NCBI GenBank assembly: GCA_943355045.1
Contig: CALRDY010000015.1
Coordinates: forward strand, 1-11,153
Source of the DNA: Candidatus Nomurabacteria bacterium
GTDB lineage: Bacteria; Patescibacteriota; Minisyncoccia; Phycocordibacterales; Phycocordibacteraceae
Length of the DNA stretch: 11,153 nucleotides
Reading direction: 5' to 3'
A program made the translations under genes and the position numbers. Position 1 is the stretch's first letter. The number at the start of each line of letters is the position of its first letter. The notes beneath the pieces were generated by a model. That model saw only the letters and a list, made by a program, of their open reading frames with translations, did not search any database and was not told the origin of the DNA. Below, piece by piece: positions 1 to 6,123 of this stretch.

Positions 1-455
1 AATGACTCGTCCAGCAGAAGACGCGGCTCTTCATACGCGGCGACTTCTTTAAGCAGATTGTGCGTTTCGTGAGCGATAATGTCGGCATTCATAGCGGAGA
101 GGAATCCGCCCGTACGCGACATGGAGAGAAGCGCGGAAAGCGCGAGCAGCTCGCGCGCGAGCGCGACGCGAGAGGATGCGGGCGGCAGTATCGCTGCGTC
201 GACGAGATTGATCGCAATCGCATCGATACGGTTCCTCAAAGACTCTGAACCTATGAATGCCGGAGCGATGAGATGAATGGCTTTTGCGAGGCGTTCGGCT
301 TTTTTATAAATGAAAACCCTACGTATGTCCTTTTCGAAAATGTTATTAAATATGCTTTTTTCTAGGACAAAATCTTCTGAGCGGACGTCTTTACCTTTAA
401 TCTGGGTTTGCCGGATTTCAGTGCCGTGTCCTATACCTGATAGTCCATGTCTCAT
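1..455 (-). CDS. Conserved hypothetical protein of Patescibacteria type (5' part, runs off window)
   Basis: An open minus-strand frame runs from an ATG at 455 to the left edge without a stop (151 codons), so the C-terminus is missing. The product begins MRHGLSGIGHGTEIRQTQIK, then has a basic/acidic patch FEKDIRRVFIYKKAERLAKA (about residues 40-59) followed by a leucine/alanine-rich helical stretch with LIAPAF, RIDAIAINLVDAA, RELLALSALLSMSR and LLKEVAAYEEPR. It looks soluble and all-helical; no signal peptide, membrane segment or catalytic motif is visible. I recall similar proteins from Parcubacteria genomes but know of no assigned function and do not propose one. A GTG at 482 lies in the same frame, but it falls between the -35 and -10 boxes of a good promoter, so ATG 455 is preferred. 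The gene diverges from ftsK. Confidence 0.75.
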   Translation of the reverse strand, partial: MRHGLSGIGHGTEIRQTQIKGKDVRSEDFVLEKSIFNNIFEKDIRRVFIYKKAERLAKAIHLIAPAFIGSESLRNRIDAIAINLVDAAILPPASSRVALARELLALSALLSMSRTGGFLSAMNADIIAHETHNLLKEVAAYEEPRLLLDES

Positions 456-472
456 ACTGTATCGGACAGTAT
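454..472. repeat. Perfect palindrome over the -10 box and start codon (operator candidate)
   Basis: The sequence is ATACTGT-ATCGG-ACAGTAT: two perfect 7-base inverted arms (454-460, 466-472) around a 5-base centre. It covers the -10 box, the expected transcription start and the first base of the ATG of the divergent hypothetical gene. Position and symmetry suggest a binding site for a dimeric regulator. The CTGT/ACAG half-sites recall proteobacterial LexA sites, but the spacing (5 rather than 8) does not fit, so no regulator is named. Confidence 0.4.
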
Positions 473-495
473 ACTCCCGCACTCATGCCTCGCAA
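468..495 (-). promoter_or_regulatory. Promoter of the left-edge hypothetical gene (TTGCGA-N16-TATACT)
   Basis: On the minus strand TTGCGA (plus 490-495) is followed after 16 bp by TATACT (plus 468-473). The expected transcription start is near 461, only about 6 nt before ATG 455, so the mRNA would be almost leaderless. The same -35 box, TTGCGA, appears in the rpsF promoter of this window, which supports it being real. Confidence 0.55.
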
Positions 496-544
496 CTCGC
501 GCGCAAGAGTCTCCCCTTCCCTCTACGCTTCCGCAAGGCGCAAA

Positions 545-553
545 TGCTACAAT
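545..553 (+). promoter_or_regulatory. Extended -10 promoter candidate for ftsK
   Basis: TGC-TACAAT is an extended -10 element (TGn followed by a near-consensus hexamer) ending 11 nt before the ftsK ATG. No convincing -35 hexamer stands 16-18 bp upstream, as is common with extended -10 promoters. Transcription would begin near 560, giving a leader of about 5 nt and no Shine-Dalgarno. A second, weaker candidate is TTGCCG-N18-TATACC at 408-437, which would give a leader of about 120 nt. Confidence 0.4.
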
Positions 554-564
554 AGCTCCTATAT

Positions 565-2793
565 ATGAGTCGTAAAAACGGCAATGGAAAGCGCGGACGC
601 GGTCGTGAAGAAGAGGTCAAAGAATACGACACTCTCATCCGCTACGCTTCCGCTATCGTACTGCTCGCTGCAGGTGTCCTGCTCCTGCTTGCGATCTTTG
701 GCGCAGCGGGCCCGGTCGGCGCAGCCGTCTTTGCGACAAGCTATGCGGTCGTCGGCATCGGCGCTTTCCTCCTGCCGACCGCCCTCATCCTCGTCGGCCT
801 CTACGCAGGCTTCGGCCGACCGACTCTTGAACCCCTGACCGCTTCCGGCCTCCTCATCATCTGCGCATCCGTCCTCGCTTTTGCGGGACTCTTCCCCGAT
901 ACGCATTTCGGTGGCATGGCCGGCACCTGGGAGGGACAACTCCTTTCCGGCTTCTTCGGCTTCTGGGGCGCGGCGGTACTCCTCATCGCGACTATCGCCA
1001 TCGGCATCGCCATCGTGAGCGATATCGAAGCGCTCGGAGCATTCTTCAGCGAGAAGATGCTTTCGCTCTGGGATAGTCTTCGCGCGCGTATCGGGCGCAA
1101 AGACGTGTATGAAGAGGACGAGGAGCTCGCGGTCGTCGGACTGCCAGATGATGAGGAAGAGTATGAAATGGAAGAAACCGAAGCTGAAACAGGTGCTCCT
1201 GTTGAGCGCGAGCCGACTATAAATGTATTCAATCGTGCCGGAGGCGCACAAGGGACGGGCATAGCGAACTTCGACGCAGAGTACGAAGCGCCGCCGCTCT
1301 CAATCCTCGGCGCGGACCGCGGCAAACCTGGCGTCGGCGACATTAAGGCAAATGCAAACATCATCAAGCGCACGTTCCAGAACTTCGGCATTAATCTCGA
1401 GATGGACGAAGTCTCGGTCGGCCCCACCGTCACGCGTTATGCCGTGAAGCCCGCCGAAGGCGTGCGTCTCTCCAAGATCGTCTCGCTCGCGAACAATCTC
1501 GAGCTCGCGCTCGCGGCGCATCCGGTACGCATCGAAGCACCGATTCCGGGGAAGTCTCTGGTCGGCATCGAAGTGCCAAACACTGTCAAAGCGATGGTCG
1601 GTCTCGGCGGCATCCTCAGCGCGCCCGAGTGGAGCGACAGCGACAAGCCGCTTCTCGCCGCACTCGGCCGCGACATCACAGGCACGCCGCACTACGTCAA
1701 TATCGCGAAGATGCCGCACGGACTTGTCGCTGGCGCGACCGGGTCGGGAAAGTCGGTCGCGATACACGCGATCATCACTTCACTCCTCTACCGGAACGGA
1801 CCGAACCAGCTCCGCTTCATCATGATCGACCCGAAGCGCGTGGAACTTACCGCCTACAACGGCATCCCCCACCTGCTCACGCCGGTTATCACTGATCCGA
1901 AGAAAGCCATCTTCTCGCTCAAATGGGCGGCGAAAGAAATGGAACGCCGCTACAATATCCTTGAAGCAGAAAAAGTGCGTGACATCGGCTCCTACCATGC
2001 GACCGTCTTTGAACCAGCGAAAAAGAAGGGTGCGGAGGAGATGCCGGAAGCGATGCCGTACATCGTCATCGTCATCGACGAGCTTGCGGATATCATGCAG
2101 AGCTACCCACGCGAGCTCGAGGCGTCCATCGTCCGCCTGGCACAGATGTCGCGCGCTGTCGGCATCCACCTCGTGCTCTCCACGCAGCGCCCATCAGTCA
2201 ATGTCATTACCGGCCTCATCAAAGCGAACGTGCCGACCCGCATGGCGCTCCAAGTCGCCTCCCAGATAGACTCGCGCACCATCCTCGACGGCTCGGGCGC
2301 GGAATCGCTCCTCGGCGCGGGCGACATGCTCTATCTCTCGAGCGATATGCAGAAGCCGGTGCGCATCCAGACCGCTTTCATCAGCGAAACTGAAGTGAAG
2401 AAAGTCGTGAGCTATATTAAGAGCAATAATGCCGGCAATCTCTCGAGCATCGATTTTGGAAATAGCGGCACCGGCACGGTAGCAGAAGCAAATGACGTCA
2501 TCGGGCTCATCAACGGCAGTTTCGACGATGAGGATATCGACGACGACCTGTACGAGGATGCGCGCACCGCCGTCGAACAGGCCGGACGCGCTTCGACCTC
2601 CTACCTACAGCGCAAACTAAAGATTGGCTACTCACGCGCTGCGCGGCTCATGGACGTGCTCGAAGCGAAAGGTGTCATCGGCGGGGCCGACGGCAGCAAG
2701 CCGCGCGAAGTGCTTACGGCTGCTGCCGGTAGCAGACCAGGGGCCGCGACGGCCCCTGGTGATACGCCGAGCGAAGAGGAGGATCTCTTCTAG
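565..2793 (+). CDS. ftsK: DNA translocase FtsK
   Basis: A septum-anchored ATPase that pumps double-stranded DNA during chromosome segregation and dimer resolution. The 742-residue product has the standard order. About four hydrophobic helices lie at residues 25-47, 51-80, 91-110 and 127-151. A short acidic linker follows (about 181-215, rich in Glu/Asp). The alpha domain spans about 255-340. The RecA-like motor has Walker A GATGSGKS (390-397), the FtsK-typical IDPKRVEL (421-428) and Walker B VIVIDE (501-506), followed by STQRPSVNVITG. The C-terminal winged-helix gamma domain (about 666-717, SYLQRKLKIGYSRAARLMDV) reads orientation sequences on DNA in known FtsK proteins. The linker is much shorter than in E. 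coli FtsK, as in SpoIIIE-like forms. A 25-residue low-complexity tail after gamma is encoded partly by a perfect hairpin. The next gene starts 8 nt downstream. Confidence 0.97.
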   Translation: MSRKNGNGKRGRGREEEVKEYDTLIRYASAIVLLAAGVLLLLAIFGAAGPVGAAVFATSYAVVGIGAFLLPTALILVGLYAGFGRPTLEPLTASGLLIICASVLAFAGLFPDTHFGGMAGTWEGQLLSGFFGFWGAAVLLIATIAIGIAIVSDIEALGAFFSEKMLSLWDSLRARIGRKDVYEEDEELAVVGLPDDEEEYEMEETEAETGAPVEREPTINVFNRAGGAQGTGIANFDAEYEAPPLSILGADRGKPGVGDIKANANIIKRTFQNFGINLEMDEVSVGPTVTRYAVKPAEGVRLSKIVSLANNLELALAAHPVRIEAPIPGKSLVGIEVPNTVKAMVGLGGILSAPEWSDSDKPLLAALGRDITGTPHYVNIAKMPHGLVAGATGSGKSVAIHAIITSLLYRNGPNQLRFIMIDPKRVELTAYNGIPHLLTPVITDPKKAIFSLKWAAKEMERRYNILEAEKVRDIGSYHATVFEPAKKKGAEEMPEAMPYIVIVIDELADIMQSYPRELEASIVRLAQMSRAVGIHLVLSTQRPSVNVITGLIKANVPTRMALQVASQIDSRTILDGSGAESLLGAGDMLYLSSDMQKPVRIQTAFISETEVKKVVSYIKSNNAGNLSSIDFGNSGTGTVAEANDVIGLINGSFDDEDIDDDLYEDARTAVEQAGRASTSYLQRKLKIGYSRAARLMDVLEAKGVIGGADGSKPREVLTAAAGSRPGAATAPGDTPSEEEDLF
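2736..2760 (+). repeat. Perfect 11-bp stem-loop inside the ftsK tail
   Basis: Arms ACCAGGGGCCG (2736-2746) and CGGCCCCTGGT (2750-2760) are exact reverse complements around a CGA loop. The hairpin lies in frame in ftsK and encodes about residues 724-732 (RPGAATAPG), just past the gamma domain. No T-run follows it. Its stem length and CGA loop match the hairpin after recA at 4228-4252, although the stem sequences differ. Confidence 0.85.
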
Positions 2794-2801
2794 CGAGAGC
2801 G

Positions 2802-3170
2802 ATGACGAAATACCTCCTCGCCGCAGTCTTACTCATCCTCGGAGGCTACGGACTCATCGAGGCATGGCCGCTTGTGGCCGGACCAGGCCTCTCCATAAGC
2901 TCCCCTGCGGAGCACGCATCGTTCCCGGGAGGCATCGTGGACATCCGAGGCGAAGCAGTGCGCGCCGCACAGCTTACGCTTAATGGCGCGCCGGTCCTAC
3001 GCGACCAGGACGGAAACTTTTCGTCAACCCTTACCTTTCCCCGTGGAGGCTCTATACTTACCTTCGTAGCCACCGACCGGTTCGGCAGGACAGTAAGGGC
3101 GACACGTTCAATTTTCGTACCAGCCGACACTTCGGTCGACTCCCCGACCTCAGACGTCGGAACTAATTAA
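2802..3170 (+). CDS. Small membrane-anchored protein with one Ig-like domain
   Basis: The 122-residue product starts with a hydrophobic helix (residues 4-20, YLLAAVLLILGGYGLIE) that should anchor it or act as an uncleaved signal. A compact beta-rich region follows at about 28-107: GLSISSPAEHASFPGGIVDI, then TLNGAPV, DGNFSSTL and TFVATDRFGRT. This pattern, with the NGxxV and DGxFSxxL turns and a TDxxGR strand, is typical of bacterial Ig-like modules such as the glucodextranase-B type. The last 15 residues are Ser/Thr-rich and probably disordered. The domain should face outside the cytoplasm. No catalytic motif is seen, so its role is unknown. It begins 8 nt after the ftsK stop and ends 9 nt before recA, so it is probably co-transcribed with both. 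Confidence 0.8.
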   Translation: MTKYLLAAVLLILGGYGLIEAWPLVAGPGLSISSPAEHASFPGGIVDIRGEAVRAAQLTLNGAPVLRDQDGNFSSTLTFPRGGSILTFVATDRFGRTVRATRSIFVPADTSVDSPTSDVGTN

Positions 3171-3179
3171 CAACCTATT

Positions 3180-4226
3180 ATGGCCTTCAAACCAAAAAAA
3201 GAAAAAGTGCTCAAAACCGTTACGGCGGCAAGCGAGGATAAAAGCGAGAAACAAAAGTCCATCGACCAGGCATTGAAAGAGATCCGCACGAAGTTCGGCG
3301 ATGAAGCGATTTCGACCTACGGCTCGGGCGCACCGCAGAAGATCCCTGTAATCGCGACTGGCTCCATCGGGCTCGATGCCGCGCTCGGGGTCGGCGGTCT
3401 TCCCCGCGGACGCATCATCGAGATATTCGGCCCGGAGTCCTCCGGCAAGACGACGCTCGCGCTCCACGTCATAGCCGAGGCGCAGAAAGCCGGCGGCATC
3501 GCGGCATTCGTCGACGCCGAGCATGCGCTCGATCCGGAATATGCGCGCCGCATCGGCGTGAAGCTCTCCGAGCTCCTCATCTCGCAGCCGGACACGGGCG
3601 AGCAAGCGCTCGACATCGTCGAATCATTGGTGCGCAGCGGAAATGTCGACGTCATCGTCATCGACTCCGTCGCGGCGCTTACCCCGAAAGACGAGATCGA
3701 GGGAGAGATGGGGCAGCAGCACATGGGCAAGCAGGCGCGGCTCATGAGCCAGGCACTCCGCAAGCTTACCGCCATCGCTGCGCGCTCGAAGACGATCGTC
3801 ATCTTCATCAATCAGATCCGCATGCAGATCGGCGTCATGTTCGGCAATCCGGAGACGACCCCGGGCGGCAAAGCGCTCAAGTTCTATACTTCGGTACGTC
3901 TCGACATCCGCCGCATCGCGTCGATAAAGAAAGGCGAAGAAGTGGTCGGCGGCCGCGTGCGCGTGAAAGTCGTGAAAAACAAAGTCGCTGCCCCATTCAA
4001 GACCACCGAATTCGACCTCCTCTACAATGAAGGCATCAGCCGCGAAGGCGAGCTCATCGCGCTTGGCGAGAAGTTTGATCTGGTCGCAAAGTCCGGAGCG
4101 ACCTACAAGATGGGCGAAACGAAACTCGGCGTCGGCTACGACGCTTCACGCACTTTCCTGCGCGAGAACAAAGACACCTCGAAAGAACTTCTGAAACGGA
4201 TTAAAGAGAAACTCGCGGAAGGATAG
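3180..4226 (+). CDS. recA: Recombinase RecA
   Basis: Forms filaments on single-stranded DNA, catalyses strand exchange in homologous recombination and normally triggers LexA-type self-cleavage. The 348-residue product has Walker A GPESSGKT (84-91), the catalytic-Glu segment DAEHALD (112-118, E114), Walker B VIVIDS (158-163), loop L1 region [20 protein letters not shown] (172-191) and loop L2 [20 protein letters not shown] (211-230). The C-terminal domain ends at IKEKLAEG without the acidic tail seen in E. coli RecA. The N-terminus carries about 20 extra Lys-rich residues before the usual start of the family. ATG 3180 has no Shine-Dalgarno. A weak internal promoter candidate is TTACCT-N16-TATACT at 3031-3058; otherwise recA depends on read-through from ftsK. 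A hairpin terminator follows the stop. Confidence 0.98.
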   Translation: MAFKPKKEKVLKTVTAASEDKSEKQKSIDQALKEIRTKFGDEAISTYGSGAPQKIPVIATGSIGLDAALGVGGLPRGRIIEIFGPESSGKTTLALHVIAEAQKAGGIAAFVDAEHALDPEYARRIGVKLSELLISQPDTGEQALDIVESLVRSGNVDVIVIDSVAALTPKDEIEGEMGQQHMGKQARLMSQALRKLTAIAARSKTIVIFINQIRMQIGVMFGNPETTPGGKALKFYTSVRLDIRRIASIKKGEEVVGGRVRVKVVKNKVAAPFKTTEFDLLYNEGISREGELIALGEKFDLVAKSGATYKMGETKLGVGYDASRTFLRENKDTSKELLKRIKEKLAEG

Positions 4227-4227
4227 C

Positions 4228-4252
4228 CGAGAGCGGGGCGACCCCGCTCTCG
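4228..4252. terminator. Hairpin shared by recA and the converging gene
   Basis: Arms CGAGAGCGGGG (4228-4238) and CCCCGCTCTCG (4242-4252) pair perfectly over 11 bp with a CGA loop. It starts 2 nt after the recA stop and ends exactly at the stop codon of the converging minus-strand gene, so it fills the whole gap. Neither strand has a real T-run after the stem. It may therefore act as a weak or factor-assisted terminator, or as a 3'-end stabiliser for both mRNAs. Confidence 0.75.
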
Positions 4253-4594
4253 TTAGGCTGACTTACGGAAAAGAAAGCTCGCGAGAAAGCGCACTACCTC
4301 GCTAAGGAGATACAGTAGCGAAACGAGTGTCAGGACTGCTAACGCCTGAACGATAAAGCGTGTATGGGTAAATGCTGCGAAGAGGAAGTTCGGAAGGTGC
4401 GCAATATCTACAGGGGCATTTTGAAACACGCGCGCGACCCAGACTTCCCTGCCGATGCCCCAGAGCGTCGCACCGAGCGTCAGTGTCGCGAGAACTGCGG
4501 TTGAAACGATAAGCCCCAAAATGCGGATGAGGCGCACCCGGCGCATAACGATACGCTCCAGGTCGGATGGATTAGTCATAGTGTTGTTTGTCAT
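4253..4594 (-). CDS. Small two-helix membrane protein, possible partner of the sigma factor
   Basis: The 113-residue product has a basic N-terminal segment (about 1-22, MRRVRLIR), a hydrophobic helix at about 23-46, a loop of roughly 35 residues, and a long hydrophobic region at about 78-110 ending in a basic FLFRKSA. The N-terminus should be cytoplasmic. No zinc-binding anti-sigma motif or other known domain is visible. The start overlaps the end of the upstream sigma gene by 23 nt; an internal ATG at 4579 gives an 8-nt overlap (ATGACTAA) and is an equally good start. This coupling suggests a membrane-bound regulator of the sigma factor, by analogy with other ECF sigma/anti-sigma pairs, but nothing in its own sequence proves it. 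Confidence 0.7.
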   Translation of the reverse strand: MTNNTMTNPSDLERIVMRRVRLIRILGLIVSTAVLATLTLGATLWGIGREVWVARVFQNAPVDIAHLPNFLFAAFTHTRFIVQALAVLTLVSLLYLLSEVVRFLASFLFRKSA

Positions 4595-5153
4595 AGGTTT
4601 GCTTGAAAAGTTTTTTCGCGCGATGAACGCGCGTCTTCACGGCGGGAATCGAAAGCTGTTCTGACACGGCAATCTCTTCCTGCGTCTTCCCTTCGATGAA
4701 TTGCAGCCGCAGGATTTTCGCAGCGGTCTCCGGAAGCTTCGAGAGCGCCGCGAGGACTTCGCTCCGCAGCGAAAGATCCTCGAGAAATTCCGCTCGCGCG
4801 TCTGGGAGCGACTCATAGTGCTCGGGCAGAAGCTCCGCGCGTTTCCCGAACTCATCCATCTTCGCGCGATATTTCGTATATGCGACGCGATTGAGGATGG
4901 TGTACGCCCATGAGGAGAACGTCGCTCCCGCCTGTGGCTGATACTTGTCCGCATAGAGATACATCTTGGTAAAGGCGTCCTGCACCGCCTCCTCCGCGTC
5001 TTCAGGGGACTTCAATATCATCCGTGCACGACGGAGGAGCGGCGCTTCGTAGCGGCGGACGAGGACAGCGAATAGCTCGGGCTCCTTGCGCGCTCGTGCA
5101 AGCACGTCGGCGTCCGAAAGCGCACCCAGGTCTTCGGTAGTTGAAAAACTCAT
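4572..5153 (-). CDS. Sigma-70 family RNA polymerase sigma factor, ECF type
   Basis: Directs RNA polymerase to a specific promoter set. From ATG 5153 the protein is 193 residues, a usual ECF size. Region 2 covers about 26-95: an early RYEAPLLRRARMIL segment, then EDAEEAVQDAFTKMYLYAD, then FSSWAYTILNRVAYTKYR, the segment that normally melts and reads the -10 box. A linker follows. Region 4 covers about 131-185, with LPETAAKILRLQFIEGKTQE and a helix-turn-helix, AVSEQLSIPAVKTRVHRAKK, that would read the -35 box. Regions 1.2 and 3 are absent. In-frame TTG (5183) and ATG (5168) codons upstream are less likely starts, because the ATG at 5153 follows a -10-like TATGAT by 10 nt. The gene is followed by, and overlaps, a small membrane protein, the usual place for an anti-sigma factor. 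It diverges from efp. Confidence 0.9.
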   Translation of the reverse strand: MSFSTTEDLGALSDADVLARARKEPELFAVLVRRYEAPLLRRARMILKSPEDAEEAVQDAFTKMYLYADKYQPQAGATFSSWAYTILNRVAYTKYRAKMDEFGKRAELLPEHYESLPDARAEFLEDLSLRSEVLAALSKLPETAAKILRLQFIEGKTQEEIAVSEQLSIPAVKTRVHRAKKLFKQTYDKQHYD

Positions 5154-5231
5154 GATGCCCTGTATCATACGCTTACCCGCCAAAAGCGGTACTTTTTATA
5201 ACGAACATTATCAAACCTTAGTTTCAGAACC
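5154..5231. promoter_or_regulatory. Divergent promoter region between the sigma gene and efp
   Basis: This 78-bp gap must hold both start signals. On the minus strand TATGAT (plus 5164-5169) lies 10 nt before the sigma ATG but has no good -35. On the plus strand TATAAC (5197-5202) would give efp a leader of about 23 nt, again with a poor -35. Between them lies an imperfect palindrome, TACCCGC-CAAAA-GCGGTA (5174-5191, one bulged C), a possible operator. No Shine-Dalgarno precedes either gene. Confidence 0.35.
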
Positions 5232-5807
5232 ATGGCCGTACTCTCCTATAACGAAATCCTCAAGGGCAGCATCATCAACTACAATAGCGAGCCGTATGAA
5301 GTGCTTTCGGCGCATATCTTCCGCATGCAGCAGAGGAAGCCCGTAAACCAGACGAAGCTCCGCCACCTCATTTCCGGGAAGGTTACCGAGATCTCGTTCC
5401 ATCAGAACGAGACTGTGACCGAGGCGGACATCGACAAGATGCAGGCGCAGTACCTCTACTCGAATACGGCCGAGAGCTGGTTTGCGCAAGTCGGCAATCC
5501 GAAAAACCGCTTCTCCTTTCCGATGGACTCTGTCCATGACAAAGTGCAGTGGCTCATGCCGAATGCTTTGGTCGAGATATTGACCTATGAAGAGAAGCCG
5601 ATGACGATCAAGATTCCTGTGAAAGTCGAGCTCCAGGTAAAGGAGGCGCCGCCGGCCGTGAAGGGCAATACGGTCTCGGGCGGCAATAAGCTCGCCCTGC
5701 TCGCGACCGGCGCGAAAGTGAATGTCCCGCTTTTCATCAATACGGGCGACATCATCCGCATCAACACCGACTCGGGCGACTATACCGAGCGCGTCGAGAA
5801 GGCATAA
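5232..5807 (+). CDS. efp: Translation elongation factor P with a non-standard tip loop
   Basis: EF-P binds between the P and E sites and relieves ribosomes stalled on polyproline. The 191-residue product has the three-barrel plan: KOW-like domain I (1-65), OB domain II (about 70-128) and domain III (about 130-191), with the family signatures EAPPAVKGNTVSGGNK, ATGAKVNVPLFI and GDIIRINTDSGDYTERV. The loop that reaches the peptidyl-transferase centre reads RMQQRKPVNQTK (31-42). Aligned to E. coli KPGKGQAF, the lysine that EpmA modifies (K34) is Gln, next to Arg35 and Lys36. I recall this MQQRKP loop in other Patescibacteria EF-Ps, so it is probably a lineage trait and not damage. The C-terminus is of the EF-P, not the YeiP, type. 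A strong terminator follows 41 nt after the stop. Confidence 0.95.
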   Translation: MAVLSYNEILKGSIINYNSEPYEVLSAHIFRMQQRKPVNQTKLRHLISGKVTEISFHQNETVTEADIDKMQAQYLYSNTAESWFAQVGNPKNRFSFPMDSVHDKVQWLMPNALVEILTYEEKPMTIKIPVKVELQVKEAPPAVKGNTVSGGNKLALLATGAKVNVPLFINTGDIIRINTDSGDYTERVEKA

Positions 5808-5848
5808 GCAAAGACCATTCCTTAATATCCGCTTCGAATAAGCAACAC

Positions 5849-5878
5849 AAGAAAGCCCCGCTCTTGCGGGGCTTTCTT
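5849..5878. terminator. Two-way intrinsic terminator between efp and rpsR
   Basis: A 13-bp perfect stem, AAGAAAGCCCCGC (5849-5861) and GCGGGGCTTTCTT (5866-5878), closes on a TCTT loop. The plus strand ends in TTTCTTTA, and the A-rich outer arm gives an equivalent T-run on the minus strand. It should end both the efp mRNA and the converging rpsF-ssb-rpsR mRNA, whose last stop lies 29 nt away. Confidence 0.9.
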
Positions 5879-5907
5879 TACGCGGCAGATGAGGTCTATG
5901 AATCGCT

Positions 5908-6114
5908 TTAAGCGGCGACGTACGGAAGGAGCGCCATATAGCGCGCGTGCTTGATAGCCTGCGCAATATCGCGCTGCTTCCCTGCCGGGATGCCCGTGCG
6001 CTTCTTCGCGAGGATCTTCGCGTGCGGGCTGGTAAACAGCTTCAAATACGTGACATCCTTGTAATCGATGAATTTCTTGAGCTCGACTTCTTCGCGTTCA
6101 GATTGATATGCCAT
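5908..6114 (-). CDS. rpsR: 30S ribosomal protein S18
   Basis: A small rRNA-binding protein that pairs with S6 on the platform of the 30S subunit. The 68-residue product contains the S18 core at about 14-65: KFIDYKDVTYLKLF, SPHAKILAKKRTGIPAGKQR and IAQAIKHARYMALLPY. Length is normal for the family. Some S18 proteins carry a Cys-rich N-terminus; this one has none. It starts 9 nt after the ssb stop, is preceded by an A/T-rich stretch with no Shine-Dalgarno, and is the last gene of the rpsF-ssb-rpsR operon. rplI (L9), which often follows rpsR in bacteria, is not present here; the terminator comes directly after. Confidence 0.97.
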   Translation of the reverse strand: MAYQSEREEVELKKFIDYKDVTYLKLFTSPHAKILAKKRTGIPAGKQRDIAQAIKHARYMALLPYVAA

Positions 6115-6123
6115 AAAAATGAT

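Noticed and set aside
480..482. GTG as start of the left-edge hypothetical gene
   Set aside because: It falls between the -35 and -10 boxes of the gene's likely promoter, so it would not be transcribed; ATG 455 fits better.
559..1251. Minus-strand open frame (230 codons) opposite the ftsK membrane region
   Set aside because: Low-complexity Asp/Glu/Arg/Ser composition with no motif; it is antisense to the FtsK transmembrane segment.
5211..5966. Minus-strand open frame (251 codons) across efp and its terminator
   Set aside because: It is antisense to the well-supported efp gene and runs through the intrinsic terminator; the product resembles no family.
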